Program-made: the position numbers and the translations under genes
Assembly: GCF_007625205.1 (NCBI RefSeq)
Contig: NZ_VMNI01000021.1
Span: 1-64,000, forward strand
DNA from: Denitromonas ohlonensis
GTDB taxonomy: Bacteria; Pseudomonadota; Gammaproteobacteria; Burkholderiales; Rhodocyclaceae
Direction: 5' to 3'
Length of the DNA stretch: 64,000 nucleotides
Shown here: positions 52,520 to 62,024 of the stretch, piece after piece
Numbering within the stretch: the first letter of the stretch is position 1
Layout: each line of letters opens with the position of its first letter
The notes under the pieces: model-generated
The model's input: only the letters and a program-made list of their open reading frames with translations
Told to the model about the DNA's origin: nothing
The model's database searches: none

Positions 52520-53163
52520 TAGCCCGCGCAGACGGTGTAGAGATTGCCGTCGTTTTCGTTGGCGGCAGTGAGGTTGACCGCCGCATTGGTCGAATCCAGC
52601 GTTCTCACGGTGCCGGTGTTGGTGACGCCGTCATCCATGGTGGTGTCGATCTGACGGGCAAATCGCGTTGACAGGTTGCCCGAGCAGATAAAGAACTGGC
52701 CTGGAAAGCCGGTGATGGGCGCGGTGCTCGTTACGCCGAGTCGACCGTTCTCGACGTTCAACTCCGGGTAGTCCGCTGCCGTGATGACGGTGCTCCCGGT
52801 TGCCAGACCGGCAAGGCGCACATGCTGCCAGAACAGAAAGGATTCGTCGGTGGCCGTGGTGGAGTTCCAGTCGCCGTCGATACGACTGTTGCCAATGCTG
52901 CTGGCAGGTGTCGTGGCGAGTGTGCCAGCTACATGGTTGACCACCTGCGGATCGTCGCCGGGCAGAAAGCGGAACCGGTCCTGATAGCCATAGATCATGG
53001 TCGACACGTTGTTGAACTCTTGCACCAGGCTCTTGACCTTGGCGTTGTTGATCAACTCCTGGCCTTTCAGCACGCCGCCGAGCAGCAGGCCGATGATGAC
53101 AAGGACGACCGCGATCTCCACGAGCGTGAAGCCACGCTGGTATTTCCGGGGGGGGCTTTTCAT
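52516..53163 (-). CDS. Type IV prepilin-like protein
   Basis: A 215-aa prepilin. The leader KSPPRKYQRG is cut before FTLVEIAVVLVIIGLLLGGVLKGQELI, the standard N-methylated helix with Glu at +5. The soluble domain has RFLPGDDPQ and two Cys (FFICSGN, YTVCAGY) near the C terminus, likely a disulfide. GGAGA precedes the ATG. It sits apart from the pilus operon, separated by the kinase and cyclase genes, but should be processed by the same system. Confidence 0.88.
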   Translation of the reverse strand: MKSPPRKYQRGFTLVEIAVVLVIIGLLLGGVLKGQELINNAKVKSLVQEFNNVSTMIYGYQDRFRFLPGDDPQVVNHVAGTLATTPASSIGNSRIDGDWNSTTATDESFLFWQHVRLAGLATGSTVITAADYPELNVENGRLGVTSTAPITGFPGQFFICSGNLSTRFARQIDTTMDDGVTNTGTVRTLDSTNAAVNLTAANENDGNLYTVCAGY

Positions 53164-53376
53164 TGAAAGATCTCCACAATACGCTTAGGGTAAGCAAGTT
53201 GCGTGCCGGTCTATTTCCAAGGTGATAGGCGCGATCCGTATGGAATGGCGCGGGAAAGTGACCGATAGCTGACGACGAGGTGTCGAAATGTTGACAGCGG
53301 GTGTCATTGATTCGTCACTTTTTGTGGCGTATCGGGTGGCCTGATCGATTTTCTGGACATTCACTACAATGGCGGC

Positions 53377-55104
53377 ATGACGACGAACGACGCGGGGATG
53401 ACAAGCGGTTTCAGGGCGCCGTGGCGGTGGTTCAGCCGCGTGCCGAACCGGCTGTTGGGCGCTTCCCTGCTGGTGCTGCATCTGGGCATGCTTCAGGGGA
53501 TTGATTCGCTGGTCGGGCGGACGCTGGTGCTTGCTCATCTTGGCCTGTTCCTGATCTGGCAGCCCGTGGTGCGTGGCGCCCATCGCTTGGCGCCGCGGGA
53601 TCTGCTGGTGATGGTGGCGGTGATCGCGCTGTTCTTGCTGGCCATGTCCTGGGGCGCGCTGGCGATCTGGTTGATGGTGCTGGCCGGCGTCATCGGGGGC
53701 GGTGCGTTTGTTGAGATCGGCGCACGGGGTCGCCTGCCCTATCAACTCGCCGTCGCGTATCTGGTGTGCAGCCTGTTCATGATGGTGTTGCCACGCGTGG
53801 TGCCGGTGGAGGTGGCCGAGCGGCCCTTGTTCGACGTGCTGGCGCTCACGGTGTTGCCCGCGCTGACCCTGGTGGTGATGCTGCAGCCCTCGGCGCCGGA
53901 ATCTGTCAGGCGGGCTGGCGCGATCGACTTCCTGTCGACCATCTTGCTGTTTGTCGTGCTGGCCATCAGCACACTGGGCGGCTTTGCGTTCATGTGGTTG
54001 ATGCATCTGCCCTACCTGGTCGCGCTGGTGACCGCCTTGTTTTCCATGGCGGTGGTATTGCTCGTGCTGGCCTGGGCGTGGCATCCGAGTGCCAGCGGGC
54101 CACAGCTGGGCATGGTGTTCGCCCGGCGTGTGCTGTCGGTCGGTTTGTCCTTCGAAGAGTGGTTGCATGAGGTGGCCAGTGTGTCGGTGTCGGCCGATAC
54201 GCCAGAGGCCCTGGCCGATCAGGCCTGTCAGCGCATGCTGCGCATTCCCGGGGTGTGTGGCGGGCATTGGCGGCTGGCCGAAGGCGAGGGAACCTTCGGT
54301 GAGGTGGCGGCGGTGGCGCGCCAGCTCACGCAGGAAGGGCTGACGGTCACGCTCTACCTTCGCCGCGCACCCAGCCCGGCACTGAGCTGGCACTTCAGCC
54401 TCATGGTGCGGATGTTGGCTGAGTTCTGCCGGGAGAAGCGCCATTCGCGGCAGCTCGAAACCTTGTCGTATCTGCGCGCCATCCACGAGACCGGCGCGCG
54501 CCTGACGCACGACATCAAGAATCTGCTGCAGTCACTCAATACGCTGTGCTACACCGCGGCACGCCCGGAGGTCGACGAGGCCGCGCTGCGGGCGCTGGTG
54601 TCTCGTCAGTTGCCGGTGATCACGCGTCGGCTGACCCAAACCCTGGAGAAGCTGCAGCACCCGGAGGGATCGCCGGGTGAGGCGATGCCCGCCAGCGTGT
54701 GGTGGCAGGAGTGCGCTGCTCGCCATGCGAGCACGGGTATCCGCTTTGAGCTCAGCGCTGATATCTCGTCGCTTGAGGTGCTGCCGGGGGTGTTCAACAG
54801 TGTGCTGGACAACCTGATTCAGAACGCGCTGGACAAGCGTTTGCTCCTGCCCGGGCTGGACATCTTCGTTCAGCTGGGCGAGCAGAACAGGGGCGCGATC
54901 TTGACGGTTGGCGACGATGGTGCCGCCCTGCCAGATGCCTTGGCGGGGCAGTTGATGCGCGCACCGGTGGCGTCGCAAAGTGGCCTGGGGATGGGCTTGT
55001 ACCAGGCGGCACGGCTGGCTGAAGAGGCGGGCTACGAACTTGGCCTGTCGAGTAACCAGGATGGCCGCGTTCAGTTTTGCTTGCGTCAGGCGGCGGCGGG
55101 CTGA
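53377..55104 (+). CDS. Membrane sensor histidine kinase (PrsK-like architecture)
   Basis: A 575-aa kinase. Eight or so membrane helices (about 25-235) form an N-terminal sensing region. A GAF-like linker (about 255-365) follows. Then the H box GARLTHDIKNLLQSL (phospho-acceptor His), N box VLDNLIQNALD, and a G box with SGLGMGLYQAARLAEEAG. The layout resembles PEP-CTERM kinase PrsK, but no exosortase genes or response regulator are beside it. Its 3' end overlaps the convergent cyclase gene by 19 bp. Confidence 0.82.
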   Translation: MTTNDAGMTSGFRAPWRWFSRVPNRLLGASLLVLHLGMLQGIDSLVGRTLVLAHLGLFLIWQPVVRGAHRLAPRDLLVMVAVIALFLLAMSWGALAIWLMVLAGVIGGGAFVEIGARGRLPYQLAVAYLVCSLFMMVLPRVVPVEVAERPLFDVLALTVLPALTLVVMLQPSAPESVRRAGAIDFLSTILLFVVLAISTLGGFAFMWLMHLPYLVALVTALFSMAVVLLVLAWAWHPSASGPQLGMVFARRVLSVGLSFEEWLHEVASVSVSADTPEALADQACQRMLRIPGVCGGHWRLAEGEGTFGEVAAVARQLTQEGLTVTLYLRRAPSPALSWHFSLMVRMLAEFCREKRHSRQLETLSYLRAIHETGARLTHDIKNLLQSLNTLCYTAARPEVDEAALRALVSRQLPVITRRLTQTLEKLQHPEGSPGEAMPASVWWQECAARHASTGIRFELSADISSLEVLPGVFNSVLDNLIQNALDKRLLLPGLDIFVQLGEQNRGAILTVGDDGAALPDALAGQLMRAPVASQSGLGMGLYQAARLAEEAGYELGLSSNQDGRVQFCLRQAAAG

Positions 55105-56423
55105 TGCGGCCCCCCGGCGCGATTTGAGGCGCGCCCGAGCAGGCGGTAGGTGATGACCTCGCCCTTGCCCTTGATGCGCAGGATGCTGCGCTCGTCGAAG
55201 ACAAAGCGCTGCGACAGGTGCATGTGGGTGCGCCGGTCGCACTGGATGCCATCGGGCGCGCCTTCGCTGCTGAGTCGGCTGGCCAGATTGACGGTATCGC
55301 CCCACAGGTCGTAGATGAACTTCTTGCGCCCGACTACGCCGGCAACCACCGGCCCGGTGCCGATGCCGATGCGCAGCGCGAGGGGGACGCCGACCTTCTC
55401 GGACAAGGCGGCCAGGCTGTCGCGCATGTCGAGCGCGAGCTCGGCCACGGCGGCACAGGGGTCTTTGCTGCGGCTGTTCAGACCGCCGGCCACCATGTAG
55501 GCATCACCGATGGTCTTGATCTTTTCCAGGCCGCGCTCTTCGGCCAGTGCGTCGAAGCGGCAGAACACTTCGTTGAGCATGCTGAAGACCTGGGGCGCGC
55601 TCAGCCCGCTGGCGATCTGGGTGAAATTGACGATGTCGGCGAACATCACCGAGACGCTGGGGAAGTCGTCGGCGACGATGTCGTCGCTGGCTTTGAGTCG
55701 CTCGGCCACGGCGCCCGGCAGCACGTTGAGCAGCAGGCGTTCGGAACGCTCCTGCTCGGAGCGCAGCAGGTTCATGGCTTCTTCGAGCCGGGTCTGCAGT
55801 TTGCGTTTTTCTTCGAGCGCGAAGCGCACCAGCGCATAGACGATGCCAGAAATGGCGATGAAGTTGAGCGCAAAAAACAGCACCGAGGTGCGCAGGGAGA
55901 CCGCGGCGGCGGCGTCGAGCGGAATCCTCACGTCGACCAGCAGGTAGTCAAAAAAGCCGGTCAATGCGGTGAAGAAAATGTAGGCAAAGAACCAGGGCAT
56001 GGATTCGCGCAGGCCCATCACGAAAACGGCACCGACCGGCGCGATCAAACCCCACAGGATGACGCCGGAGCCGGTGATGAAGTTACCCATGCTCCACTGC
56101 GCGACAAAGGGGAAGAACAGGAACAGGGTGAACTGGCTGAGCCGGAACCAGCTGAAGTTGCCGCTCTGGATGTAGTAGGCCAGATTGGCGGCCAGCAGCA
56201 CCTGAAACAGAAACGGCAGGGTCGAGGAGAGCTTCGGCCCGGTGAGCCAGTAGAGCAGCAGCCAGACGCCCGAGGCGATGCTCATCAAGCCCGTGGCGAA
56301 GACCAGCAGCGACTTGCCGAGACGGGTTTGTTCGTCGTCGTCCGGGCGCACGCCCGCGTTGCGCAGTCGGGCCGAAAAGCTCTGAGCGTAGTAGGACAGG
56401 TCGTCCGAGGTGTCCATGGGCAT
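55086..56423 (-). CDS. Membrane class III adenylate cyclase
   Basis: A 445-aa protein with six membrane helices (about 35-205), a short coiled coil, and a class III nucleotide cyclase domain (about 245-430). Catalytic features: metal Asp in MFADIVNFTQ and in IKTIGDAYM, adenine-selecting Lys (EKIKTIG) and Asp (YDLWGD), transition-state Asn and Arg in NLASRL. The Lys/Asp pair predicts cAMP rather than cGMP. It starts 16 bp before the end of the prepilin gene's downstream side and may be expressed with the pilus genes. Confidence 0.92.
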   Translation of the reverse strand: MPMDTSDDLSYYAQSFSARLRNAGVRPDDDEQTRLGKSLLVFATGLMSIASGVWLLLYWLTGPKLSSTLPFLFQVLLAANLAYYIQSGNFSWFRLSQFTLFLFFPFVAQWSMGNFITGSGVILWGLIAPVGAVFVMGLRESMPWFFAYIFFTALTGFFDYLLVDVRIPLDAAAAVSLRTSVLFFALNFIAISGIVYALVRFALEEKRKLQTRLEEAMNLLRSEQERSERLLLNVLPGAVAERLKASDDIVADDFPSVSVMFADIVNFTQIASGLSAPQVFSMLNEVFCRFDALAEERGLEKIKTIGDAYMVAGGLNSRSKDPCAAVAELALDMRDSLAALSEKVGVPLALRIGIGTGPVVAGVVGRKKFIYDLWGDTVNLASRLSSEGAPDGIQCDRRTHMHLSQRFVFDERSILRIKGKGEVITYRLLGRASNRAGGPHQPAAA

Positions 56424-56438
56424 CGCGAGAAGGGTTGG

Positions 56439-57167
56439 CTACAAGGCGCCAGCTTGCGCCATGCGGGCGATCAGCAACGGGCGGCCAATCCACATAACCA
56501 TATCATCAAAGGTGGTGCTCGGATCGCCGGCCTCGTAGGTCGCGTCGCTGCCGGACTCGTAGCTGGCGTTGGCGCCGTTGGGGGTCAGGTTGGGACCGGT
56601 GGCGTAGACCAGTGCGATAGCGGTGGTGTTTTTCAGGACTTCGCTGCCGGTATAGGACGAGACGGTGATCTCGTTTCCGTTGTGATCAATCACTTTGATT
56701 TCGTCCTGATACGCAGTGTTGGCGCGGATCCTGGCGCCCGCTTGGGCGCTGCTGAAGCCGAGATCGACGCGGTAACGGAAGTGGCCGGTCCACGGGTCCG
56801 ATTCGGCTTGGCGGGGCAGGCCCCAGGCGTCAAAGGCAGGGAGGCCGAGTGTTCGCCACGGCAGCATGCCTTCGGTGGTGACGACGCAGTTGTTGGTGGC
56901 GGCGTCGAACTCTTCCTCGCCATAACGGGCGTCGAGGGGGTTCTTGCGGGTGCTTGGACAGGGCAGCCGGCCGTGGACGATGGCGTAGCCGATGAGTGCG
57001 GCGTGGATGTTGTCGAGCATTGTCGCCGTCTGGTCGCGACGCTCGGCGGCCAGGCGCGCGCTGAAGGGCACGACCAGCGCCGCGGCGAGGACGGTGAGGA
57101 TCAGCAAGACGATGGCCAACTCGGCGAGGGTAAAGCCGGCCTGGCGGCGCGATGGGATCGGACTCAT
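56439..57167 (-). CDS. Prepilin-like protein with LPCP/RTLGLP module
   Basis: A 242-aa prepilin. Leader SPIPSRRQAG precedes FTLAELAIVLLILTVLAAALVVPF with Glu at +5. The soluble domain carries GRLPCPST...NNCVVTTEGMLPWRTLGLPAFDAWG, a module shared with the next upstream gene. It starts at an ATG overlapping the stop of that gene (ATGA). It is likely a minor pilin of the MSHA-like system. Confidence 0.85.
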   Translation of the reverse strand: MSPIPSRRQAGFTLAELAIVLLILTVLAAALVVPFSARLAAERRDQTATMLDNIHAALIGYAIVHGRLPCPSTRKNPLDARYGEEEFDAATNNCVVTTEGMLPWRTLGLPAFDAWGLPRQAESDPWTGHFRYRVDLGFSSAQAGARIRANTAYQDEIKVIDHNGNEITVSSYTGSEVLKNTTAIALVYATGPNLTPNGANASYESGSDATYEAGDPSTTFDDMVMWIGRPLLIARMAQAGAL

Positions 57168-58393
57168 TGCACGCATTGGATCACATCGGTGGCGGGGAAG
57201 GCGCCGTCGTACACGTTCGGGCCAGACAGCGCGGTCCCCGTAGTGACGGCGGACACATTGCCCCCTTCGAAGAATGCGGCGGTATCGACGATGCCGTCCG
57301 AGCGATTCTGGGTGGGCAGGCGGTGCCCGGCGAAGGCCACGGCCGCGATGCACTGACGCGGGATGCCCGAGCCATCGTCCCACTGCAGGCAGGCGCTGCC
57401 ATCGGAGCAGCGCAGGTAGCGGATTTGGCCTTGCCAGCTGTCGGCGACAGCGCGTGCGGCGTTGAACGCTTGTTCATCGGCGGTCAAGCTCGCCGCCGTG
57501 CCGGGCATGGCTGCGGGCAACGCGCCGATATCGATCACCCCGACGGAGGTGAAGGCAAGGGGAGGTGGCGCAGCGTAAGGCAGTGTGCTGGTTTTGACCT
57601 TGGCCAGCGTTGTTCTCAGGTTGGTGTTCATGGCATTGAGAAAGGCGGCAAAGTCGGCGCGCTCCAGCAGTTTTGCGTCGAAAATGTCATCGGCTGACAG
57701 CCAGGCGGCGCTATCGTTGTTTGCCGTGTCGGCCGGGCGCCCTCGGGTCAGCGTGGTGTTGGCGGCGGACGGCGTGCCGGTGGCGCCTTCAAGGTAGGCC
57801 AGCAGCGCCGTCGCGGCATCGGCGTCGCCGCCGCAGCGACGGCTGGAACTGCTGCGGGCTTGTCCGGTGAGTGGGCGGCCGGGTGAAAAAATGACCGCCG
57901 CGGCGAGTTGATCGGCGTGCAGCGCGGGGTTGAGCGTTCGGTTGCCGTCCGAGATGTCGAACTGGCCGGGGGTGTCCCAATCCATGCGCGCGCCCTTGGG
58001 GTTGTTCTTGAAGGGACCTGACACGGCGTACCACAGGCACTCGCCGTAGCCGTCGCGCAGCGGCGGCAATCCCAGGGTGCGATAGGGCAGGCGGCCGATG
58101 GCGAAATTGTCCTGGCTGCCGCACACCGGCGCGGCATTGCCATCGCTGACGGCGGAGTTGGTGTCGGGGCAGGGCAGGTAGCCAACGCTCTGGCCGGGGT
58201 GTGTGAGGTGGTAGCTTTGCGCGTAACCCAGCAGCGCGGCGCGGGCCTGGGTGAGCGCCGCTGTGGTGGTTTGCTGGCGCTGGGCGGCGACCCGGTCGGA
58301 CAGGGTGTTGCCGCCGAGCACCACCGACAGGCCACCAATGAGCAGCAGCACCAGCAGCGCCGGGAGGATGAGGCCGCGTTGCCGTGAGTGCAT
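57164..58393 (-). CDS. Large pilus-associated protein with LPCP/RTLGLP module
   Basis: A 409-aa protein. The N terminus (HSRQRGLILPALLVLLLIGGLSVVLGG) looks like a prepilin helix without the canonical Glu at +5. It is followed by helices (TQARAALLGYAQS) and YLPCPDTNSA...VCGSQ...RLPYRTLGLPPLRDGYGE, the same module as in the neighbouring prepilin. Ten or so Cys residues suggest disulfides. It overlaps both neighbours, so it is translated within the pilus operon. Possibly a tip or minor pilin-like adhesin component. Confidence 0.75.
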   Translation of the reverse strand: MHSRQRGLILPALLVLLLIGGLSVVLGGNTLSDRVAAQRQQTTTAALTQARAALLGYAQSYHLTHPGQSVGYLPCPDTNSAVSDGNAAPVCGSQDNFAIGRLPYRTLGLPPLRDGYGECLWYAVSGPFKNNPKGARMDWDTPGQFDISDGNRTLNPALHADQLAAAVIFSPGRPLTGQARSSSSRRCGGDADAATALLAYLEGATGTPSAANTTLTRGRPADTANNDSAAWLSADDIFDAKLLERADFAAFLNAMNTNLRTTLAKVKTSTLPYAAPPPLAFTSVGVIDIGALPAAMPGTAASLTADEQAFNAARAVADSWQGQIRYLRCSDGSACLQWDDGSGIPRQCIAAVAFAGHRLPTQNRSDGIVDTAAFFEGGNVSAVTTGTALSGPNVYDGAFPATDVIQCVQ

Positions 58394-58746
58394 CACCGGT
58401 GCCGTTTGATGTGCATGGCCGGCGGTGCGTCGTCGTCGAGGGGGTCTCCCACCTTTCGCCACACGGGCACGCCACGCGGGTCGATGACCCGGGCTTGCTG
58501 GCCGCTGGCGGGGACGTCCTGACGTGCTTCGCCATTGACCCATACCGTTGCCCGGCCGTCATTGCGTCGGACGATGCCGTTGACCTGTGGCGGTGGCGTC
58601 TGCGCGGCCGGGATTTCGTGCCGATCCATGGCGCTGCGCTCGGCCGGGGTGAAGAATAACCGGCCCAGCGGCGTGTCGGCCTGCGCACTGCCGGCCACCA
58701 TCAGCGTCAAAGCCAGCGCGAGCAGTGGCATGTGGCGGGTGCTCAT
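58393..58746 (-). CDS. Small periplasmic pilus protein (PilP/MshK-like)
   Basis: A 117-aa protein with a signal peptide (LLALALTLMVAGSAQA|DT). The mature part LGRLFFTPAERSAMDR...PPPQVNGIVRRNDGRATVWVNGE resembles the HR-like part of PilP, GspC and MshK proteins that connect inner-membrane and secretin parts. It overlaps the PilO-like gene by 4 bp and the next gene by 1 bp. Confidence 0.75.
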   Translation of the reverse strand: MSTRHMPLLALALTLMVAGSAQADTPLGRLFFTPAERSAMDRHEIPAAQTPPPQVNGIVRRNDGRATVWVNGEARQDVPASGQQARVIDPRGVPVWRKVGDPLDDDAPPAMHIKRHR

Positions 58747-59318
58747 GCGGGCACCTCCGGCAACAGCGTGAGCCAGCGCAGCTCGCACGCGCCGTCGAGA
58801 TCGGTACTGTCGGCGCGACGACTGAGATCGCAGCTCATGGGCAGCACCAGCGCGGTATCGACGCGGCGCAGTTGATCGAGCAGGCTGAGCAGCACGTCGG
58901 CATGGCGGACCCGCAGCGTCAGGCGCATGCGGCTTTCCATCCAGAGCAGCGCGCCTTGGGCGTCCTTGTCGAGTTTGCGCTGGGGCAGGATTTCGTAGCT
59001 GATGACATCGATGCCCAGCTGGCGACGCGTGGCGTCGAGCATCTCCACCCAGTCGAGCCGGTGCTCCGGCCCGATCAGACCGCGCCGGGCCAGTGTCTCG
59101 TAGCGGGCCAGGGTGTCGCGCACGCTGTGCTCATCGGTGCGCGCTTGCAGGAGCTGGCGATTGGCGAGACTGTGCCGCTGCTGGGCGAGCTCGTGTGCCC
59201 GCGTGGCGAGCCGCGATTCAGACTGGGCGTACCACACCGCCGCGCCGCCTAGCGCGATGAGGGCGGTGGCCAGCAGCAGTGGCCAGCGCAGCAGACGCAT
59301 GTCCTGCCCGCGGATCAT
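58743..59318 (-). CDS. PilO/MshJ-like pilus assembly protein
   Basis: A 191-aa bitopic membrane protein. An N-terminal helix (RWPLLLATALIALGGAAVWYAQ) is followed by a coiled coil (ATRAHELAQQRHSLANRQLLQAR) and a ferredoxin-like fold typical of PilO. It forms the periplasmic collar with PilN- and PilP-like proteins. Confidence 0.78.
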   Translation of the reverse strand: MIRGQDMRLLRWPLLLATALIALGGAAVWYAQSESRLATRAHELAQQRHSLANRQLLQARTDEHSVRDTLARYETLARRGLIGPEHRLDWVEMLDATRRQLGIDVISYEILPQRKLDKDAQGALLWMESRMRLTLRVRHADVLLSLLDQLRRVDTALVLPMSCDLSRRADSTDLDGACELRWLTLLPEVPA

Positions 59319-60805
59319 TGGCCGGCTCCCAGCGCAAAGCTCACCTCGAGCGTGGGGGCTTGCGGCTGCCCGGCGGGGTCGGTGCTGCTGCGGAAGGCGC
59401 GATCGGATTGCAACTCGACCGGCATGCGCGTGACGCGCGCCGCCATGCCTGGCGGGCGGGCGAGGTCAGCCAGAAACTGCTCGGCGGTGTCGACCATGAC
59501 GCGCCGGTCGACCGCCATTTGCGGGGGCAGACTCAGTTTGGCGGTGCCCTTCGATGGTGTGTCTCCCGCGTCGGATTGCCACTGGATGCTTTGCAGGGCG
59601 AGATCGGGTGCGGCGTCCAGCGCCACTGACAGATGGCTCAGCCACGGGCGCGGCGAGGCCTTGCCGGCCTGGAATGCGTCGAGGGCATCAAAGGCGCTGC
59701 GCAGATCGTCCAGCGGCGCCGGCAGCGTGGGCAGGGCGGCCTGAAGCTGGCTGAGGTTGTACTGTGTGGACGCCGCGGCGCTGCGCAGTTGCTCGGTGCT
59801 TGCCTTGATCGATTCGGTGTCGAACCAGAGCTTGCCGGCAAACAGCAGCGCCGCCGCAAACAGCGCTACGCCTGCGCCGACGATGGCCTGGCGGGCCTGC
59901 CACACGCGGAAGAAGCGCCGCTCGTTGGCGGGCGCCAGCTGCAGCAAACCGCTCTCGCGGGCGATCCAGTGCAGCATCAAGGGAGTTGCGTCGCTGCCGC
60001 TGACGGGCGCGTTCAGGCCGATCTTGCGGCCCAGTTCGGCGATGTCGGCGCGGTGATAGATGCGCTCATCAGAGGTGTTGAGAATCGGTGCCAGGTGGGC
60101 GTGGTCGGCCGCGTCGCTGAGGACATACACCGGGAGCTGGCCGTTGCGCGGCAGCATGCGCTGGCTGATCAGGTAAGAGTGGGTCTTGAGGATCTCGCCC
60201 GCGCAGCGCGCCGCGGTGTCGGGTGTGATGGCATTCAGATTGGGGGCGAGCCGGCTGAATCTCAGATGGCCTTGGTCAACGAAAGTCTGGCGCATGCCGC
60301 CGGCGGCATAGGTGACCAGCAGGCAGCGTTCGGCCGGGGCGGCCAGGCGCTGGATGAGACTGTCGATGACCAGCGCGACCGAATGGATGCCGGTCAGTGG
60401 CGCGTTGACCGCGCGCAGCACCTGCAGCCAGGGCTCGACGATGGCTGGCCGGGTCAGCGCCACAAACAGGAAGCGCTCGTCGCGGCGTCGGCCGCTGCGA
60501 TCGATGCCCCGCGAGAGTGCGCCGCTCAACGGGGTGCCAAAGAAGGTCTGGTTTCGCTTGCGCGCGAGCATGGCGGCGCGATCAGGCCCGCGCACGCTGG
60601 GCAGGGTGTCGGCGTGAAAACCTTCTTCGACCACGTCGACCAGCAAGGTGTACAGCCCCGAGCCGGCGCGTCGCACGGCCTCGGCAAAGGCCTTGATGCC
60701 CTCGTCGTCGGCGGTGTAGCGGCCGGTCGGCACCACACTGCCGTGCTGCCAGCGGAAGCTGTGCAGGGCGTTGGCGTCGAGATAGAGCAGGTGGCGAACT
60801 GGCAT
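59315..60805 (-). CDS. PilM-PilN-like fusion pilus assembly protein
   Basis: A 496-aa protein. Residues about 1-300 resemble the actin-like PilM/MshI ATPase fold (LLYLDANALHSFRW, LLVTYAAGGMRQTFVDQGHL). A transmembrane helix at about 310-330 (AIVGAGVALFAAALLFAGKLWF) and a PilN-like coiled coil plus periplasmic domain follow. The fusion couples cytoplasmic and periplasmic parts of the inner-membrane platform. It overlaps the PilO-like gene by 4 bp. Confidence 0.75.
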   Translation of the reverse strand: MPVRHLLYLDANALHSFRWQHGSVVPTGRYTADDEGIKAFAEAVRRAGSGLYTLLVDVVEEGFHADTLPSVRGPDRAAMLARKRNQTFFGTPLSGALSRGIDRSGRRRDERFLFVALTRPAIVEPWLQVLRAVNAPLTGIHSVALVIDSLIQRLAAPAERCLLVTYAAGGMRQTFVDQGHLRFSRLAPNLNAITPDTAARCAGEILKTHSYLISQRMLPRNGQLPVYVLSDAADHAHLAPILNTSDERIYHRADIAELGRKIGLNAPVSGSDATPLMLHWIARESGLLQLAPANERRFFRVWQARQAIVGAGVALFAAALLFAGKLWFDTESIKASTEQLRSAAASTQYNLSQLQAALPTLPAPLDDLRSAFDALDAFQAGKASPRPWLSHLSVALDAAPDLALQSIQWQSDAGDTPSKGTAKLSLPPQMAVDRRVMVDTAEQFLADLARPPGMAARVTRMPVELQSDRAFRSSTDPAGQPQAPTLEVSFALGAGQ

Positions 60806-60808
60806 GAG

Positions 60809-62011
60809 CTATAGGGGGAGCTGGGTGATGATGTCGTAGACCGGGCCCAGCACGGCCATCATGATGCCCAGCAGGATCGCACCGAGCACGACCATCAGCA
60901 AGGGTTCGATGATTGCTTGCAGGCGGTCGACCGCTTCGCGGACGTCGCGGTCGTAGAAATAATTGACATTGGCCAGTGCGGTGTCGAGCGCACCGGTGTT
61001 TTCGCCGACGCGCAGCATGCGCACCACCAGTGGCGGGAAAAGCGGTGTGGCGGCAAAGGCGCTGGAGACGCTGTGGCCTTCGGCGATGCGATCGCGCACA
61101 CGGCTCAGCGCGTCGGCGACCAGGGTGTTGCCGGCCACGGTTTCGGCCGATTTGAGCGCGTTGACGATGGGAATGCCGGCACCGTACATCATGGAAAACA
61201 GGCCGGCGAAGCGGGCCAGGATGATCTTGCTGCGGATGGGGCCAATCAGCGGCAGGGCGAGCATCAGCCCGTCCCAGCTGCGCTTTGCTGACGGGCTGCG
61301 CTGAATGGCGAGCCGCAGGCCGGTGGCCGTGGCGGCAACGACGAGCAGCAGCAACCACCACCAGTCGGCGAGTAGCTCGGAGGCGCCGATCAGCAGGCGG
61401 GTCTGTAGCGGCAGGGTTTGTCCGGCGAGGCGAAACAGGCTGCCCAGTTGCGGCACCAGGAACAAGAGCGCGACGGCCAGTGCGGCGAGGATGATGGTGG
61501 ACACGATGATGGGGTAGATCACTACGCGTCGGCCAAAGGCGGCGAGTTCGTCCTCGCGCTTGATGCTTTCCATGATTTCGCGCAGCACGCGGGGGAGCTG
61601 ACCCGAGGTTTCGCCGGCGCGCAGCAGGGCACAGAACACGGTGTCGAACACATGCGGGTAGTCTTCGGCGGCGTCAGACAGGTTGCGGCCGCCTTCGATG
61701 CTTTCGACCAGACCGGCGACGACCTCGCGGAAGCGGGCGTGTTCGGTTGAGTCGCGCAGGTCGGCCAGGCCTTCGAGAATCGGTACGCCGGCGCGGGTCA
61801 GCTGTTCAAGGTGGAAGCAGAAATTGATCAGCTCACGGCGCGGGATGGGGGCGTTGTGCCAGGCGCGTGCGCCCTTGAGCGTGTTGCCATTGATGAAATC
61901 CAGATCCATGCGCTTGAGGCGCATTTCGAGGTCCACCAGATTGGCCGCGTCCATTTCGCCGCGCACATGGCGTCCGTCGGGGGTGATCGCTTTATAGGCG
62001 AACATCACCAT
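60809..62011 (-). CDS. Pilus/type II secretion inner-membrane platform protein (GspF/MshG-like)
   Basis: A 400-aa protein with two GspF domains (about 65-190 and 270-390) and three membrane helices. Typical elements are FCFHLEQLTRAGVPILEGLADLRD and LLRAGETSGQLPRVL, repeated as ARFAGLFSMMYGAGIPIVNALKS and MLRVGENTGALDTAL. It anchors the assembly ATPase. An in-frame ATG at 62005 is an alternative start. Confidence 0.92.
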   Translation of the reverse strand: MVMFAYKAITPDGRHVRGEMDAANLVDLEMRLKRMDLDFINGNTLKGARAWHNAPIPRRELINFCFHLEQLTRAGVPILEGLADLRDSTEHARFREVVAGLVESIEGGRNLSDAAEDYPHVFDTVFCALLRAGETSGQLPRVLREIMESIKREDELAAFGRRVVIYPIIVSTIILAALAVALLFLVPQLGSLFRLAGQTLPLQTRLLIGASELLADWWWLLLLVVAATATGLRLAIQRSPSAKRSWDGLMLALPLIGPIRSKIILARFAGLFSMMYGAGIPIVNALKSAETVAGNTLVADALSRVRDRIAEGHSVSSAFAATPLFPPLVVRMLRVGENTGALDTALANVNYFYDRDVREAVDRLQAIIEPLLMVVLGAILLGIMMAVLGPVYDIITQLPL

Positions 62012-62024
62012 CGGCCCCGCCCGC

